Below are positions 41,812 through 50,757 of a DNA stretch of 64,000 nucleotides, in pieces. The first letter of the stretch is position 1. Each line of letters opens with the position of its first letter. A program made the translations under genes and the position numbers. The stretch comes from Planctomycetota bacterium (lineage in GTDB: Bacteria > Planctomycetota > E44-bin39): positions 1 through 64,000 of the forward strand of contig SOJX01000076.1 of NCBI GenBank assembly GCA_004376375.1, written 5' to 3'. The notes below the pieces were generated by a model, which was given only the letters and a program-made list of their open reading frames with translations, searched no databases and was not told the origin of the DNA.

Positions 41812-44800
41812 AGCTTGAACCGCTTTTCAACCATCTGCTCGAGCTTTTTCAGAAGAGGCTCTTTCTTTTCGGCGGGCGCGGCCTCGATCGCCTCCTTCAG
41901 CAGGGAAACCGCTTCTTCCTCCCGTCCGTTTACGTACAGCAGGGTCGCGTGCGTATCCATGCCCGTAAAATCTTTTTTCAGTTTTACGGCCTCGCCGGAA
42001 TACGAAAGCGCTTTTTCGAGGTCTTTGCCCGAGGAAATCGATTTCTGCGCAAGCATTATCAGCACTTTGAAGAGCTGGTCCTCGCAATATGCTTTTAGAT
42101 GCTCGTTTTCCAGGCCTTCCCTGAGAGTCGGCAGCGCTTCCTCATGCTTCCATCTCCGGCGAAATTCCAGAATCCGGTCTTTAAGTTCACAAGCCTCGGC
42201 CCGGGCGTTGAAATCTATCGACTCCCTGTTGTCTTTCCACCACTTCGCCCATTCTTCTTTTGTTTTGCATTTACCGCCTTTCATGACCTCGAGGATGGGC
42301 GTTATTCTCGATTTCACCATTGTCCCGTTCTTCCAGCCGGCGAGTTCGATAAGACCGTCGATCCCCGCGGGGTCCCTGTATTTCAACACAAGCGCTCTTG
42401 CGGCTGCAAGTCGGACGAAAGGCATTTTGTCTTCAAGCGCCTTTTTGAAAACGCCGATAGAACCTTCGTCTCCGATTTTACCCAGCGACTCGGCCGCGAA
42501 ACTTCTTACCGCTTCATCGGGATCGTTCAGGACGGCTTTTGACAACGCTTCCACGGTCGCCTTTCCCGGCAGATCAACGAGGGCCCTGGCGATATTCCTG
42601 CGGATTCCAGCGTGCGGCGACTGCGAAAGGTTTCTTACGAGCTCGCCGAGCGCTTCCGCCGCCTTGCCTTTCCCAAGGCAGTAAGCAGCGTAGCTTCTGA
42701 CGTCGTCGGAAGGGCTGCTCTTCAGCTTCCCCACGAGCAGGGGGCCGATGTTCTCGAGCGGAATTTCAAACAGCCTTATCGCCCACAGCGCGATAAGGTT
42801 GCAGACCTCATCCCCGGTTTCCAGAAGCGTCCGGATGACTTTTATCTCGTTTTCGGGGGAAATCTTTTCAACGAATACCGTGGTCACGAAATCCTTCAAA
42901 GACAGTTTCGAAAAGGCATGGCTGGAGCCGCAGATCTTTTTGAGGGCCTCGATTGCCTTTTCGCCGTCGTTTTCGAGCAGATCTGTCAGCTCGCCGATGC
43001 CTGTAATGCGCTCGAGGGTGGAATACGAATTAATCCCTTTACGGCCGGCGACGGCAGTCTCGAATACTTTCCGCGGCTTCTGCTGGTTCTCCGGAGGTCC
43101 GATTTCAGTATCAATAGCTTCCCCGTACCGGTACTGTTTCCATTCGGTATTGTCAGCGGCAAATCCGGTTTTGTACTTATCCGTGCCCTGAAAGTCGAAA
43201 AAGAACGAACTGGAAGGGATGTGCGGCCCGTAAGGCGGGCGGGCGTAGCCGAGCGTATTACGCTCCGACAGGTAGGAATCATTTCCCGAAACGTCGGCGA
43301 AGACCGCGACTCCGAGCGGTTTGACGGCATGGCCTATGCATCCCACGCCTGCGTATGTGTCGTCGCCCCCCAGTTCCAGCATGATGCCGGAGGAAAGGTC
43401 CAGGGTCGCGCCCAGCGAGTGGTCTTTTATTTTATATGTGTCGTTACCTTCCCGGTCGATGAAAACCGCTGCTCCGAGATGGCAGCCGGAGCCCCCGACG
43501 TAATCGGCGCCGGTGTAGGTGTCGTTGCCTCCGCTTTCCACCGCCATTCCGAGGGCCAGCAAATAACTTCCCCCCCAGGCAAACGTTCCGCAGTTGTAGA
43601 AATCGTTCCCGGCCTGCTCGGAGAGGAATCCGATTCCTCCGTAAACGGTGTATCCTTTATCATAAGGATACACGCGCATTCCGGTGGCCGCGCCGCACAC
43701 GCCGCCGGAATCGACGTCGGTATAGAACCCGTATTTCCCGCCGGCCGAGTACCTGTCGTCTCCTCCTTCTTCGATAAGCGACGCTACGCCGCAGGTCGAC
43801 GCAAACCCCTGTCCGAACGTCGCCACGCGGTACTCGTCGTTGCCCGAGCGGTCGTTCAGAACGCCGTACCCGTAGAGCGCGTATCCCTGAAGCCCGAGGT
43901 TGCCCGAGTACGAGTCATTCCCGGCCTCGTCCATCAGAAGGCCGAACCCGAGCAGGCCTGCCCCCTGCGCATGGTTATTTGCCTTGTAGACGTCGTCGCC
44001 CGACAGGTCCGCGAGGATGCCGACGCCGCAGTAACCCGCGCCCTGGCAGGCGTCGCCGCCTTCGTACCGGTCGTTGCCGGAGATATCAATCACTACAGCG
44101 GCGTTTATGCTCCCCGGCACGCTGCCGCCCGCATTGTTCAGATACCTGTCGTTCCCTCCGATGTCCAGTGTTACGGCGCAGTCTTTTTTGTACTCGGTAT
44201 CGCCCCGGTTGCCGATTACGATCCGGCCGATTGACGTTTTTCTGTCGACAATAAATTGTGCCTTCGGGCTGATATTAATATCAGCCTTTTTCAGGATTCG
44301 CAGGGATTCGTCCGCGCCCGCGGCCAGGACCTGCGCGGCGAAAATAAAGTGGGAGAAATCAATCTTCCGCGCCAGCCGCCAGACTTCGACGCACTCCTTC
44401 ATTTCACTAACCGTGTAGCAGCGGAACGTCGGCTCCCCGTTTCTTATGGGCAGAAAATACTGCGGCATCAACAGGGAAAGAGTCTTCCTTTCCTCATCCG
44501 AAAGCCCTGCGAATGCCTTATCAATCCTTACTGATGCGATTGCGGTCGCGCGGACAAGAACGATGAAAGCGCCCTTAAGATTGCCCGGCATACCTGGGTT
44601 TTCAAACTCGGAAAGAAACTCCAGTACATCAGCGGGGATATCTTTGTCCGACCTGATGGCTTTAAGCAACTCGGAGACGTTTGGCTGTCCGCCTTCTGCC
44701 TGGTTTGCCATTTCGTCCGCAAGGCAGAACATCCCGTAGAGCGACCCGCCGGCCTGCCTTGCCCGGCCGTCGGTCCGAAGCGCGATATCAGGCAGGAGCA

Positions 44801-45128
44801 GCGGGTCAAGCAGGCCCGTCAAAACGAGCGGCATGTGCCCGATTGCAAGGTAGCCCGTCCCCATGAAGAAAGGCTGATCCATAAGCCCGGCCCGGGCGCG
44901 TTTCACCCACTTCGGCGATTTGACCTGCCTGCCGCTCCCCGCCACCATGTTCAGGATTCTGTCCCGTATCATGTCCGACCAGAGCAAGTCCGTGTCCGAA
45001 ACCTCGGCGGCAGCGGCCGGCTTTTCACCGGTAACAGGATTATTCTGACCGCCTGTTTCTGGAAAAAAGCAGCCGGCAACGGATGCGGACAGGATCAACA
45101 CAAACGCCAGGTATATTCTGGTTGCCAT
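41808..45128 (-). CDS. Large lipoprotein with GNDxY beta repeats, HEAT repeats and TPR
   Basis: 1106 residues from the ATG at 45128-45126, behind GGAGG; the open frame continues to 45266. Signal with lipobox VAGC. About residues 325-690 carry some nine repeats of roughly 33 residues with the phrase D-x-x-GNDxY and QGxGxxGxGxLxD, predicted to stack as a beta solenoid or similar. Residues about 760-960 have HEAT-like repeats (DDVRSYAAYCLGKGKAAEAL, DEAVRSFAAESLGKIGDEGS). A TPR-like end (ALSYSGEAVKLKKDF) closes it. A non-enzymatic surface scaffold is likely. Divergently transcribed from the ankyrin gene, sharing a 217-bp promoter region. Confidence 0.75.
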   Translation of the reverse strand: MATRIYLAFVLILSASVAGCFFPETGGQNNPVTGEKPAAAAEVSDTDLLWSDMIRDRILNMVAGSGRQVKSPKWVKRARAGLMDQPFFMGTGYLAIGHMPLVLTGLLDPLLLPDIALRTDGRARQAGGSLYGMFCLADEMANQAEGGQPNVSELLKAIRSDKDIPADVLEFLSEFENPGMPGNLKGAFIVLVRATAIASVRIDKAFAGLSDEERKTLSLLMPQYFLPIRNGEPTFRCYTVSEMKECVEVWRLARKIDFSHFIFAAQVLAAGADESLRILKKADINISPKAQFIVDRKTSIGRIVIGNRGDTEYKKDCAVTLDIGGNDRYLNNAGGSVPGSINAAVVIDISGNDRYEGGDACQGAGYCGVGILADLSGDDVYKANNHAQGAGLLGFGLLMDEAGNDSYSGNLGLQGYALYGYGVLNDRSGNDEYRVATFGQGFASTCGVASLIEEGGDDRYSAGGKYGFYTDVDSGGVCGAATGMRVYPYDKGYTVYGGIGFLSEQAGNDFYNCGTFAWGGSYLLALGMAVESGGNDTYTGADYVGGSGCHLGAAVFIDREGNDTYKIKDHSLGATLDLSSGIMLELGGDDTYAGVGCIGHAVKPLGVAVFADVSGNDSYLSERNTLGYARPPYGPHIPSSSFFFDFQGTDKYKTGFAADNTEWKQYRYGEAIDTEIGPPENQQKPRKVFETAVAGRKGINSYSTLERITGIGELTDLLENDGEKAIEALKKICGSSHAFSKLSLKDFVTTVFVEKISPENEIKVIRTLLETGDEVCNLIALWAIRLFEIPLENIGPLLVGKLKSSPSDDVRSYAAYCLGKGKAAEALGELVRNLSQSPHAGIRRNIARALVDLPGKATVEALSKAVLNDPDEAVRSFAAESLGKIGDEGSIGVFKKALEDKMPFVRLAAARALVLKYRDPAGIDGLIELAGWKNGTMVKSRITPILEVMKGGKCKTKEEWAKWWKDNRESIDFNARAEACELKDRILEFRRRWKHEEALPTLREGLENEHLKAYCEDQLFKVLIMLAQKSISSGKDLEKALSYSGEAVKLKKDFTGMDTHATLLYVNGREEEAVSLLKEAIEAAPAEKKEPLLKKLEQMVEKRFKL

Positions 45129-45345
45129 GAGGCCCTCCGGAAAAACCCGAAAAACAGACAGACATCTTTCCATGTTAACCATGTTTGCCGGATTATCCAT
45201 AAAATACCGTTTCGATTTCGTCATCATTGCCCGCGCCGGGCTGATAAGTGCATCTGTATTTCCCACGTTGAAACAATGCCGGATTTCCTTGAATATTTTT
45301 CCTCCCGGTCGTCTAAAAACAAAGCGGACAACCGGAGGGAAGTAA

Positions 45346-47793
45346 ATGTCGGAAAAAAGGCTGCCCCTTATTTCAGGGATATGCGTTATCCTCCTGTTCC
45401 TTTCACTGATGGCCTACTTCTACGGCGAAGGGCCTGTTAAGGTAAGGTATTACGGCAGTTATCTTTCCGCGGAGGACCCGGGCAAACAGGCGCATGGAAT
45501 TGATCGCCTTTTCAGGCTGGGCACCAGGGGAAAGGACTGGGTGAGAAAAAACCTCCACCTGCCGGAAAGGGACCTTGAACTGGTTATGAAATACTGGGAA
45601 AAGGCCGCGGAAACCCCGCCGGGAAAGGGTGAGGAAACGCCGCTGCACGTCGCCGCGAAGGGAAACTGCCCGTACGCAATCGAACTCTTTATCGCAAAAG
45701 GCGCCGATGTTGAAGCGAGGGACCGCAAAGGAAATACGCCCGTGTTTATTGCGGCGCGCTTCGGCTCAATCTCCTCTATAAGAATGCTCCACAGGTATGG
45801 CGCGGACCTCGATTCCAGGCAGAAGGGCTGGCCCGGCACCACATTGTACGCCGCGATAAACAGGAAGTATTCCGGCTGGCATGGCGCTTTTGACGGTTTC
45901 AAAAAGAACAGGATTGAAACGGTAAAAACACTTCTTGAACTCGGCGCGGATATGACAATACTCTCCCATCACCGATGGACAGCTTTCCATTGGGCCGCTT
46001 ACACCGGGGACGTGGAAGCCGGCAAGCTGCTTCTGGAATACGGTGCAAATATCAGCTCTGTTGACGAGCAGGGGGAAACGCCACTTTACACGGCTGCAGG
46101 ATATAACGAATACAAGTTCGTCTCATTCCTGATAGAAAACGGCACAGACGTTAACGCAAGGGCGAATGACGGCTCAACGCCTCTCTTCGGGGCTGTGGAG
46201 TCCGGCTGTAATTTTCAATACGAAACCACCCTTATACTCCTGAACACCGGTGCAGAAGTAAACGTTTGCGACAATAACGGAATTACCCCTCTCCACCGCG
46301 CCGCGAAAAACAAGGCGAAAATCGTATCGCTTCTCCTTTCCCACGGCGCTAATGCAAGTGTTGTAAGCAAAGACGGCTCGACTCCGCTGCATTATGCGGC
46401 CCGCGGCCGTGAGAATCCGGGGCCCGCTCTGATCGGAGCGGGTGTGGAAGTCGATGCAAAGGACAAGGGTAATTGTACCGCCCTTTTAATCGCTGCAGGA
46501 ACAGGTAACGTCGAACTTGTCAGAACTCTTATTGACCGCGGGGCGGATATGAACGTAAAAAACAAACTTAAATTCGCACCAATACACCTCGCCATAAAGG
46601 GAAACAAATCGGAAATGGTAAAGCTGCTTATTAAAAAGGGAGCGGATGTGAATTCGAAAGCCTACAACGATCTCACTCCTCTTCATAAAGCTGCAATACA
46701 TGGCCATGCAGAGATTATAAAAATCCTGTTGGAGAACAGTGCAAATGTTAATGCAAAAACAATATGGGGTGCAACCTCTCTTCACCTGGCGGTGGAGAGA
46801 AGAAATTATGAGGCCGTATCACCTCTTCTGGATGCAGGGGCGGATATAAACGCCAAAAATGAAAAGGGAAATACCCCATTGCATATCGCAGCGGAAACAG
46901 GAGACTCCGACTTGACAGAATTACTGATTTCCAGAGGCGCGGATATGAGGGCAGAGGCAAAATACGGTGAAACGCCTGTTAATGCTGCTACCAGAAAAGG
47001 GAACCTGGAAGTTGTTAAATATTTCCTGGAGAAAGGCATTTCGGTCAACGAGAAAAACAGGGACGGATTCACGCCGCTCTTCGCCGCCGTGTGGAGCAAG
47101 AACGCTTCGATTGTGGAATTCATGCTCGAACGCGGAGCCGATCCCAATACCGGATCCAGCCTGGGTGCTACACCGCTCCACTGCGCCGCGCTTAGTGGCA
47201 ACCTTGAAATACTTAAGAAACTTATTTCAAAAGGCGGAGACATAAGTGCAAAAGGCTGGTCTGGTCGAACTCTGCTGCACCATGCAGCACAGAACGGATT
47301 TAATGAAATAACTGAATTGCTCCTTAAAGAGGGTATGGATATAAACCTTAAAGATAGAGACGGACTCTCCCCGCTTAACTTTGCCGCAAGTCAGATGCGC
47401 TATTCCCTCGTTGAGCTTCTTGCAGGGAAGGGCGCCGACGTTACGGCGGCCAATAAGTATGGTAGAACGCCGTTGCATCGGATTGCAGCACATGGTCACC
47501 TTCCCACAGCAAAGCTCCTGGTTTTGAAAGGTGCGAAAGTGGATTCAAAAACCAGGGACAACGTTACCCCTCTCCAGCTCGCGGTATCGAATAATCACCC
47601 TGAAACGGCGGAATTCCTGCTGGAAAACGGCGCTGACGCCAACATCATCAATTCAGGCGGAAGAACAGCTCTCGATATCGCGCGGCTCAAGAAGCTCGAC
47701 GCACTCGCCGGAATCCTCCGCACCCGCGGCGGAAAAACCGCGAAAGAACTGGCGGAAAACCGGGCAACAGGAAAAAGTAAAGTACCGGAATAA
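45346..47793 (+). CDS. Membrane-anchored ankyrin-repeat protein
   Basis: 815 residues. GGAGG stands upstream of the ATG. One N-terminal membrane segment (LPLISGICVILLFLSLMAYF), a linker of about 80 residues, then close to twenty ankyrin repeats of about 33 residues from residue 95 to 790 (TPLHVAAKGN, FIAKGADVEARD and so on), with the TPLHxAA and GADxN signatures regular throughout. The C-terminus is a short charged tail. With a single N-terminal anchor the repeats are probably outside the cytoplasmic membrane. A binding scaffold; ankyrin proteins of this size are often found in host-associated or predatory lineages, but that is not shown here. Confidence 0.9.
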   Translation: MSEKRLPLISGICVILLFLSLMAYFYGEGPVKVRYYGSYLSAEDPGKQAHGIDRLFRLGTRGKDWVRKNLHLPERDLELVMKYWEKAAETPPGKGEETPLHVAAKGNCPYAIELFIAKGADVEARDRKGNTPVFIAARFGSISSIRMLHRYGADLDSRQKGWPGTTLYAAINRKYSGWHGAFDGFKKNRIETVKTLLELGADMTILSHHRWTAFHWAAYTGDVEAGKLLLEYGANISSVDEQGETPLYTAAGYNEYKFVSFLIENGTDVNARANDGSTPLFGAVESGCNFQYETTLILLNTGAEVNVCDNNGITPLHRAAKNKAKIVSLLLSHGANASVVSKDGSTPLHYAARGRENPGPALIGAGVEVDAKDKGNCTALLIAAGTGNVELVRTLIDRGADMNVKNKLKFAPIHLAIKGNKSEMVKLLIKKGADVNSKAYNDLTPLHKAAIHGHAEIIKILLENSANVNAKTIWGATSLHLAVERRNYEAVSPLLDAGADINAKNEKGNTPLHIAAETGDSDLTELLISRGADMRAEAKYGETPVNAATRKGNLEVVKYFLEKGISVNEKNRDGFTPLFAAVWSKNASIVEFMLERGADPNTGSSLGATPLHCAALSGNLEILKKLISKGGDISAKGWSGRTLLHHAAQNGFNEITELLLKEGMDINLKDRDGLSPLNFAASQMRYSLVELLAGKGADVTAANKYGRTPLHRIAAHGHLPTAKLLVLKGAKVDSKTRDNVTPLQLAVSNNHPETAEFLLENGADANIINSGGRTALDIARLKKLDALAGILRTRGGKTAKELAENRATGKSKVPE

Positions 47794-47920
47794 GGATTTT
47801 CGACCGGATTCGAAACCGGAACGGAAACCTGAAATGCGGCGTGCTTCCTCCCGTCATTGGCCTAACCGACGACGAGCTTGCATGCATTATCCCGGCTACC
47901 ACATAAAATAACACGAATCA

Positions 47921-47964
47921 AAAAACAGCTTTCCGCTGGAAAATGCGGAAAGCTGTTTTTTTTT
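47921..47964 (+). terminator. Rho-independent terminator
   Basis: AAAACAGCTTTCCGC (47922-47936) and GCGGAAAGCTGTTTT (47945-47959), a perfect 15-bp stem, then further T to 47964. Ends the ankyrin gene transcript. Confidence 0.9.
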
Positions 47965-47973
47965 ATCCGGCAA

Positions 47974-48002
47974 TTGACAATCACAGAACAATAAATTATA
48001 CT
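47974..48002 (+). promoter_or_regulatory. Sigma70 promoter of the MarR-ABC operon
   Basis: TTGACA (47974-47979), 17 bases, TATACT (47997-48002). A near-consensus promoter placed 45 bp before the MarR ATG. Confidence 0.8.
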
Positions 48003-48013
48003 ACACATATTGA

Positions 48014-48031
48014 TAGTACATATATGAACTA
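48014..48031. promoter_or_regulatory. Probable MarR operator
   Basis: TAGTACATATATGAACTA, an 18-bp palindrome with one mismatched pair, just after the -10 box and covering the likely start site. Fits autorepression by the MarR protein. Confidence 0.6.
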
Positions 48032-48047
48032 ATTAAAGGAATGTGCC

Positions 48048-48548
48048 ATGGATGCTTCCGCGGATAACGACCTGGATTACGTCCAGTCTGCAATGGGCTC
48101 AAACCTTGACACCGTATTGGTTTATAACATCCTGAAAACTCACAGCTACTTGAGCCCCTTCATCGGCAAAGACCTGCGCCGCCACCGCCTGACGGCCGCC
48201 CAGCTCAACACTCTCCTTTTACTCGGGTCGGCCGGGGGCGAGGGCCTGATGATGGGCGAGATCGGAAAAAAGCTGGTCGTGACCAAATCGAACGTCACCG
48301 GGCTTATCGACCGTCTGGAGCGTCAGGGTTTTGCCGAGCGTGTTCTTCAGGATCATGACCGCCGCGCGATAACGGTGAAGCTCAGCGCAAAAGGCAAAAA
48401 GCTCCTCGACCGGGCGATCCCGCACCACGCCGAACTGCATTCTGAACTGACCGACAGCCTGAGCGCGAAGGAAAAGGAAACACTTATCCGATTGCTGAGC
48501 AAACTGCGCCGCGAGCTGCGCAAACGCCGCAGGGAGATGAAAAAATGA
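48048..48548 (+). CDS. MarR-family transcriptional regulator
   Basis: 166 residues. A winged helix-turn-helix core with the family phrase VVTKSNVTGLIDRLERQGFAER and the wing DHDRRAITVKLSAKGKKLLD (about residues 85-125). Typical length for MarR. It overlaps the ABC gene by ATGA and stands behind a strong promoter with a palindrome over the start site, so it most likely represses its own operon and lets go on binding a small toxic compound that the exporter removes. Confidence 0.9.
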   Translation: MDASADNDLDYVQSAMGSNLDTVLVYNILKTHSYLSPFIGKDLRRHRLTAAQLNTLLLLGSAGGEGLMMGEIGKKLVVTKSNVTGLIDRLERQGFAERVLQDHDRRAITVKLSAKGKKLLDRAIPHHAELHSELTDSLSAKEKETLIRLLSKLRRELRKRRREMKK

Positions 48549-50464
48549 GCCGCTGGAAAGGACCGATGAGTACGGCCGGAGGCGTGACACGAACCTACGG
48601 CCTTCGAAGGCATTTCACGAAACCCGGAATCGAGGGGGAGGCGCCGAAGATAAGACTCCCAATTCTCAAACGGATAGTCCGTTACTTCACGCCTTACTGG
48701 TCGCAGTTCACCGTCATCCTGTTCTGCATCGCCCTGGCCGCCGGGCTCAACGTTCTTCCGCCTTTCTGCGTCGCCATGATTCTCGACAAAGCGATCCCGG
48801 GCGGCGACATGAATCTGCTGGCTCTTCTTGCCGGGGCGATGGTTGCCCTTGCGGTTATCTCGGGATTCATGGGGGTGCTCCAGCACACGCTCACGGCCCG
48901 GGCCGGCCAGAGCATAATGTTCGACCTGAGGACCGAGCTTTACCGGCACCTCCAGCGCATGTCGCTTTTCTTTTATACGGCGACCCGGTCAGGGCAGATC
49001 GTTTCACGGATCAACAACGACGTCAACGCCGTCCAGGGCGTGGCAACAACTACTATCATCACTATAGCGAGCAACCTTGCGACCCTTGCCGCTACTTCCA
49101 TCGCGCTGTTTTCGATGAACTGGAAGCTGGCGCTGATGGCAATCGTGGTCGTGCCGGCGTTCTACATTCCCGCGAAAATCGTCGGCAGGATCAGACGGCG
49201 CCTGTCGCTGGAGACCCAGGAACGGCAGGCGTCGCTTCTGGCATTCATGAACGAGCGGCTGCACGTCGGCGGCGCGCTGCTGGCGAGTATTTTCGGTCAG
49301 AAGGAAGCGGACGCAGGCGAGTTTTCCGAGAAGAGCGCGGACATCCGCGACCTGAACGTGAAACAGGCGACCGTCGGGCGCTGGCTTTTCATGATACTCA
49401 GCGTCTTCAGCGCGATCGGCCCCGCGCTTATTTTCTGGTACGGCGGTTACCAGGTCATTCAGAAGGAGCTTACTCTCGGGCTGCTGGTCGCGTTCATTGC
49501 GCTTCTTACGCTTCTTTACCGGCCCCTGATGCAGCTCGTCTCGGTCTACGTCGATATCCAGGCCTCGGTCGCGGTCTTCCAGCGCATCTTCGAATACCTC
49601 GACATGGAGCCGGAGATTCAGGACCAGCCTGAAGCGAAAGAAATGGAAAACGCCCGCGGTCATATCGTTTTCGAGAATGTCGGGTTCGCTTATCCGGCGC
49701 GACCGGTTGTTAGCGGCGAGGAAAACAGGGACAGGCGGAACGGGCAGGGCAACGGTGACTCAGAACCGTTTGCACTCCGGAATATAAGCTTCGAGATCAA
49801 GCCGGGCGAGCAGGTCGCGCTTGTCGGCCCCAGCGGCGCGGGAAAAACCACGATTACCTACCTTCTTCCCCGTTTATATGATCCCGATGACGGGCGAATC
49901 CTCATCGACGAACACGATATCCGCCACCTCGCGCAGGAGAACCTCAGGCGGCATATCGGAATGGTAACGCAGGAAACTTTTCTCTTCCACGCCAGCCTGC
50001 GGGAAAACCTGCTCTACGCCAAACCGGACGCAAATGAAGGTGAAATAACGGAAGCGTGCCGAGTCGCCAATATCCACGACTTTATCGCGGCCCTCCCCGA
50101 GGGGTACGATACCGTCGTGGGCGAGCGGGGGTTCCGCCTCTCGGGCGGCGAGAAACAGCGCGTTTCCATCGCAAGGGCACTCCTCAAAAACCCGTCCATG
50201 CTGATACTGGACGAGGCAACAAGCAGCCTCGACGCAACCTCAGAGTTCCTGATTCAGACCGCGCTCGAAAAGCTGATAAAAAACCGCACATCGCTTATAA
50301 TCGCACACAGGCTTTCGACCATTCTCAGTTCCGATAAGATAGTAGTCCTGAGCGAAGGGCGGCTGGTCGATATCGGCAGCCATGACGAACTTCTCAAGCG
50401 CGGCGGTCTCTATTCAGAGCTCTTCGAGCAGCAGTTCAGCAGAGTGCTTTCGCTTGAACGGTAA
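48545..50464 (+). CDS. ABC exporter, fused permease and ATPase (MsbA/MDR type)
   Basis: 639 residues. Membrane domain about 45-345 with six helices (ILFCIALAAGLNVLPPFCVA, ALMAIVVVPAFYIPAKIVG and others). Nucleotide-binding domain about 370-620: Walker A GPSGAGKT, Q-loop VTQET, signature LSGGEKQR, Walker B MLILDEATSSLD, H-loop IIAHRLST. A short unusual insert (SGEENRDRRNGQGNGD) lies at the start of the ATPase domain. Works as a dimer. With the MarR gene it forms a drug or lipid export operon. Confidence 0.9.
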   Translation: MSRWKGPMSTAGGVTRTYGLRRHFTKPGIEGEAPKIRLPILKRIVRYFTPYWSQFTVILFCIALAAGLNVLPPFCVAMILDKAIPGGDMNLLALLAGAMVALAVISGFMGVLQHTLTARAGQSIMFDLRTELYRHLQRMSLFFYTATRSGQIVSRINNDVNAVQGVATTTIITIASNLATLAATSIALFSMNWKLALMAIVVVPAFYIPAKIVGRIRRRLSLETQERQASLLAFMNERLHVGGALLASIFGQKEADAGEFSEKSADIRDLNVKQATVGRWLFMILSVFSAIGPALIFWYGGYQVIQKELTLGLLVAFIALLTLLYRPLMQLVSVYVDIQASVAVFQRIFEYLDMEPEIQDQPEAKEMENARGHIVFENVGFAYPARPVVSGEENRDRRNGQGNGDSEPFALRNISFEIKPGEQVALVGPSGAGKTTITYLLPRLYDPDDGRILIDEHDIRHLAQENLRRHIGMVTQETFLFHASLRENLLYAKPDANEGEITEACRVANIHDFIAALPEGYDTVVGERGFRLSGGEKQRVSIARALLKNPSMLILDEATSSLDATSEFLIQTALEKLIKNRTSLIIAHRLSTILSSDKIVVLSEGRLVDIGSHDELLKRGGLYSELFEQQFSRVLSLER

Positions 50465-50482
50465 ATTTATCAGCTGGCACTA

Positions 50483-50611
50483 CATGACAATTGAAACTGA
50501 GGGTAAATATATTTAGCGGCGCCGCTTGCGGCGCGTTAAAAAAAATACAACGGCGGGCAAGCCCGCCCGCTAAATGTATTCAATCTAATACCCATAAAAT
50601 TAATTGTCATG
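50483..50611. repeat. MITE-like inverted-repeat element, 129 bp
   Basis: Terminal inverted repeats CATGACAATT (50483-50492) and AATTGTCATG (50602-50611) are perfect. Inside are two GC-rich hairpins (GCGCCGC-TT-GCGGCGC and GGCGGGC-AA-GCCCGCC), flanked by ATTTAGCGG and its inverted form. Non-coding. The rest of the gap to 50757 shows no clear feature. Confidence 0.65.
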
Positions 50612-50757
50612 AACTGCTAGCAGCCATGGAGTAATATCCGTATAGAAAATAGAGAAATATCCGAACGGGCCGGGTCCCTGCAGTACTGAAAAATTTTTAT
50701 TTTCACGGGATAGATTGCCCCCCCACCGGCCGTTAAGGGGTAGAAACAGGTAAGACG

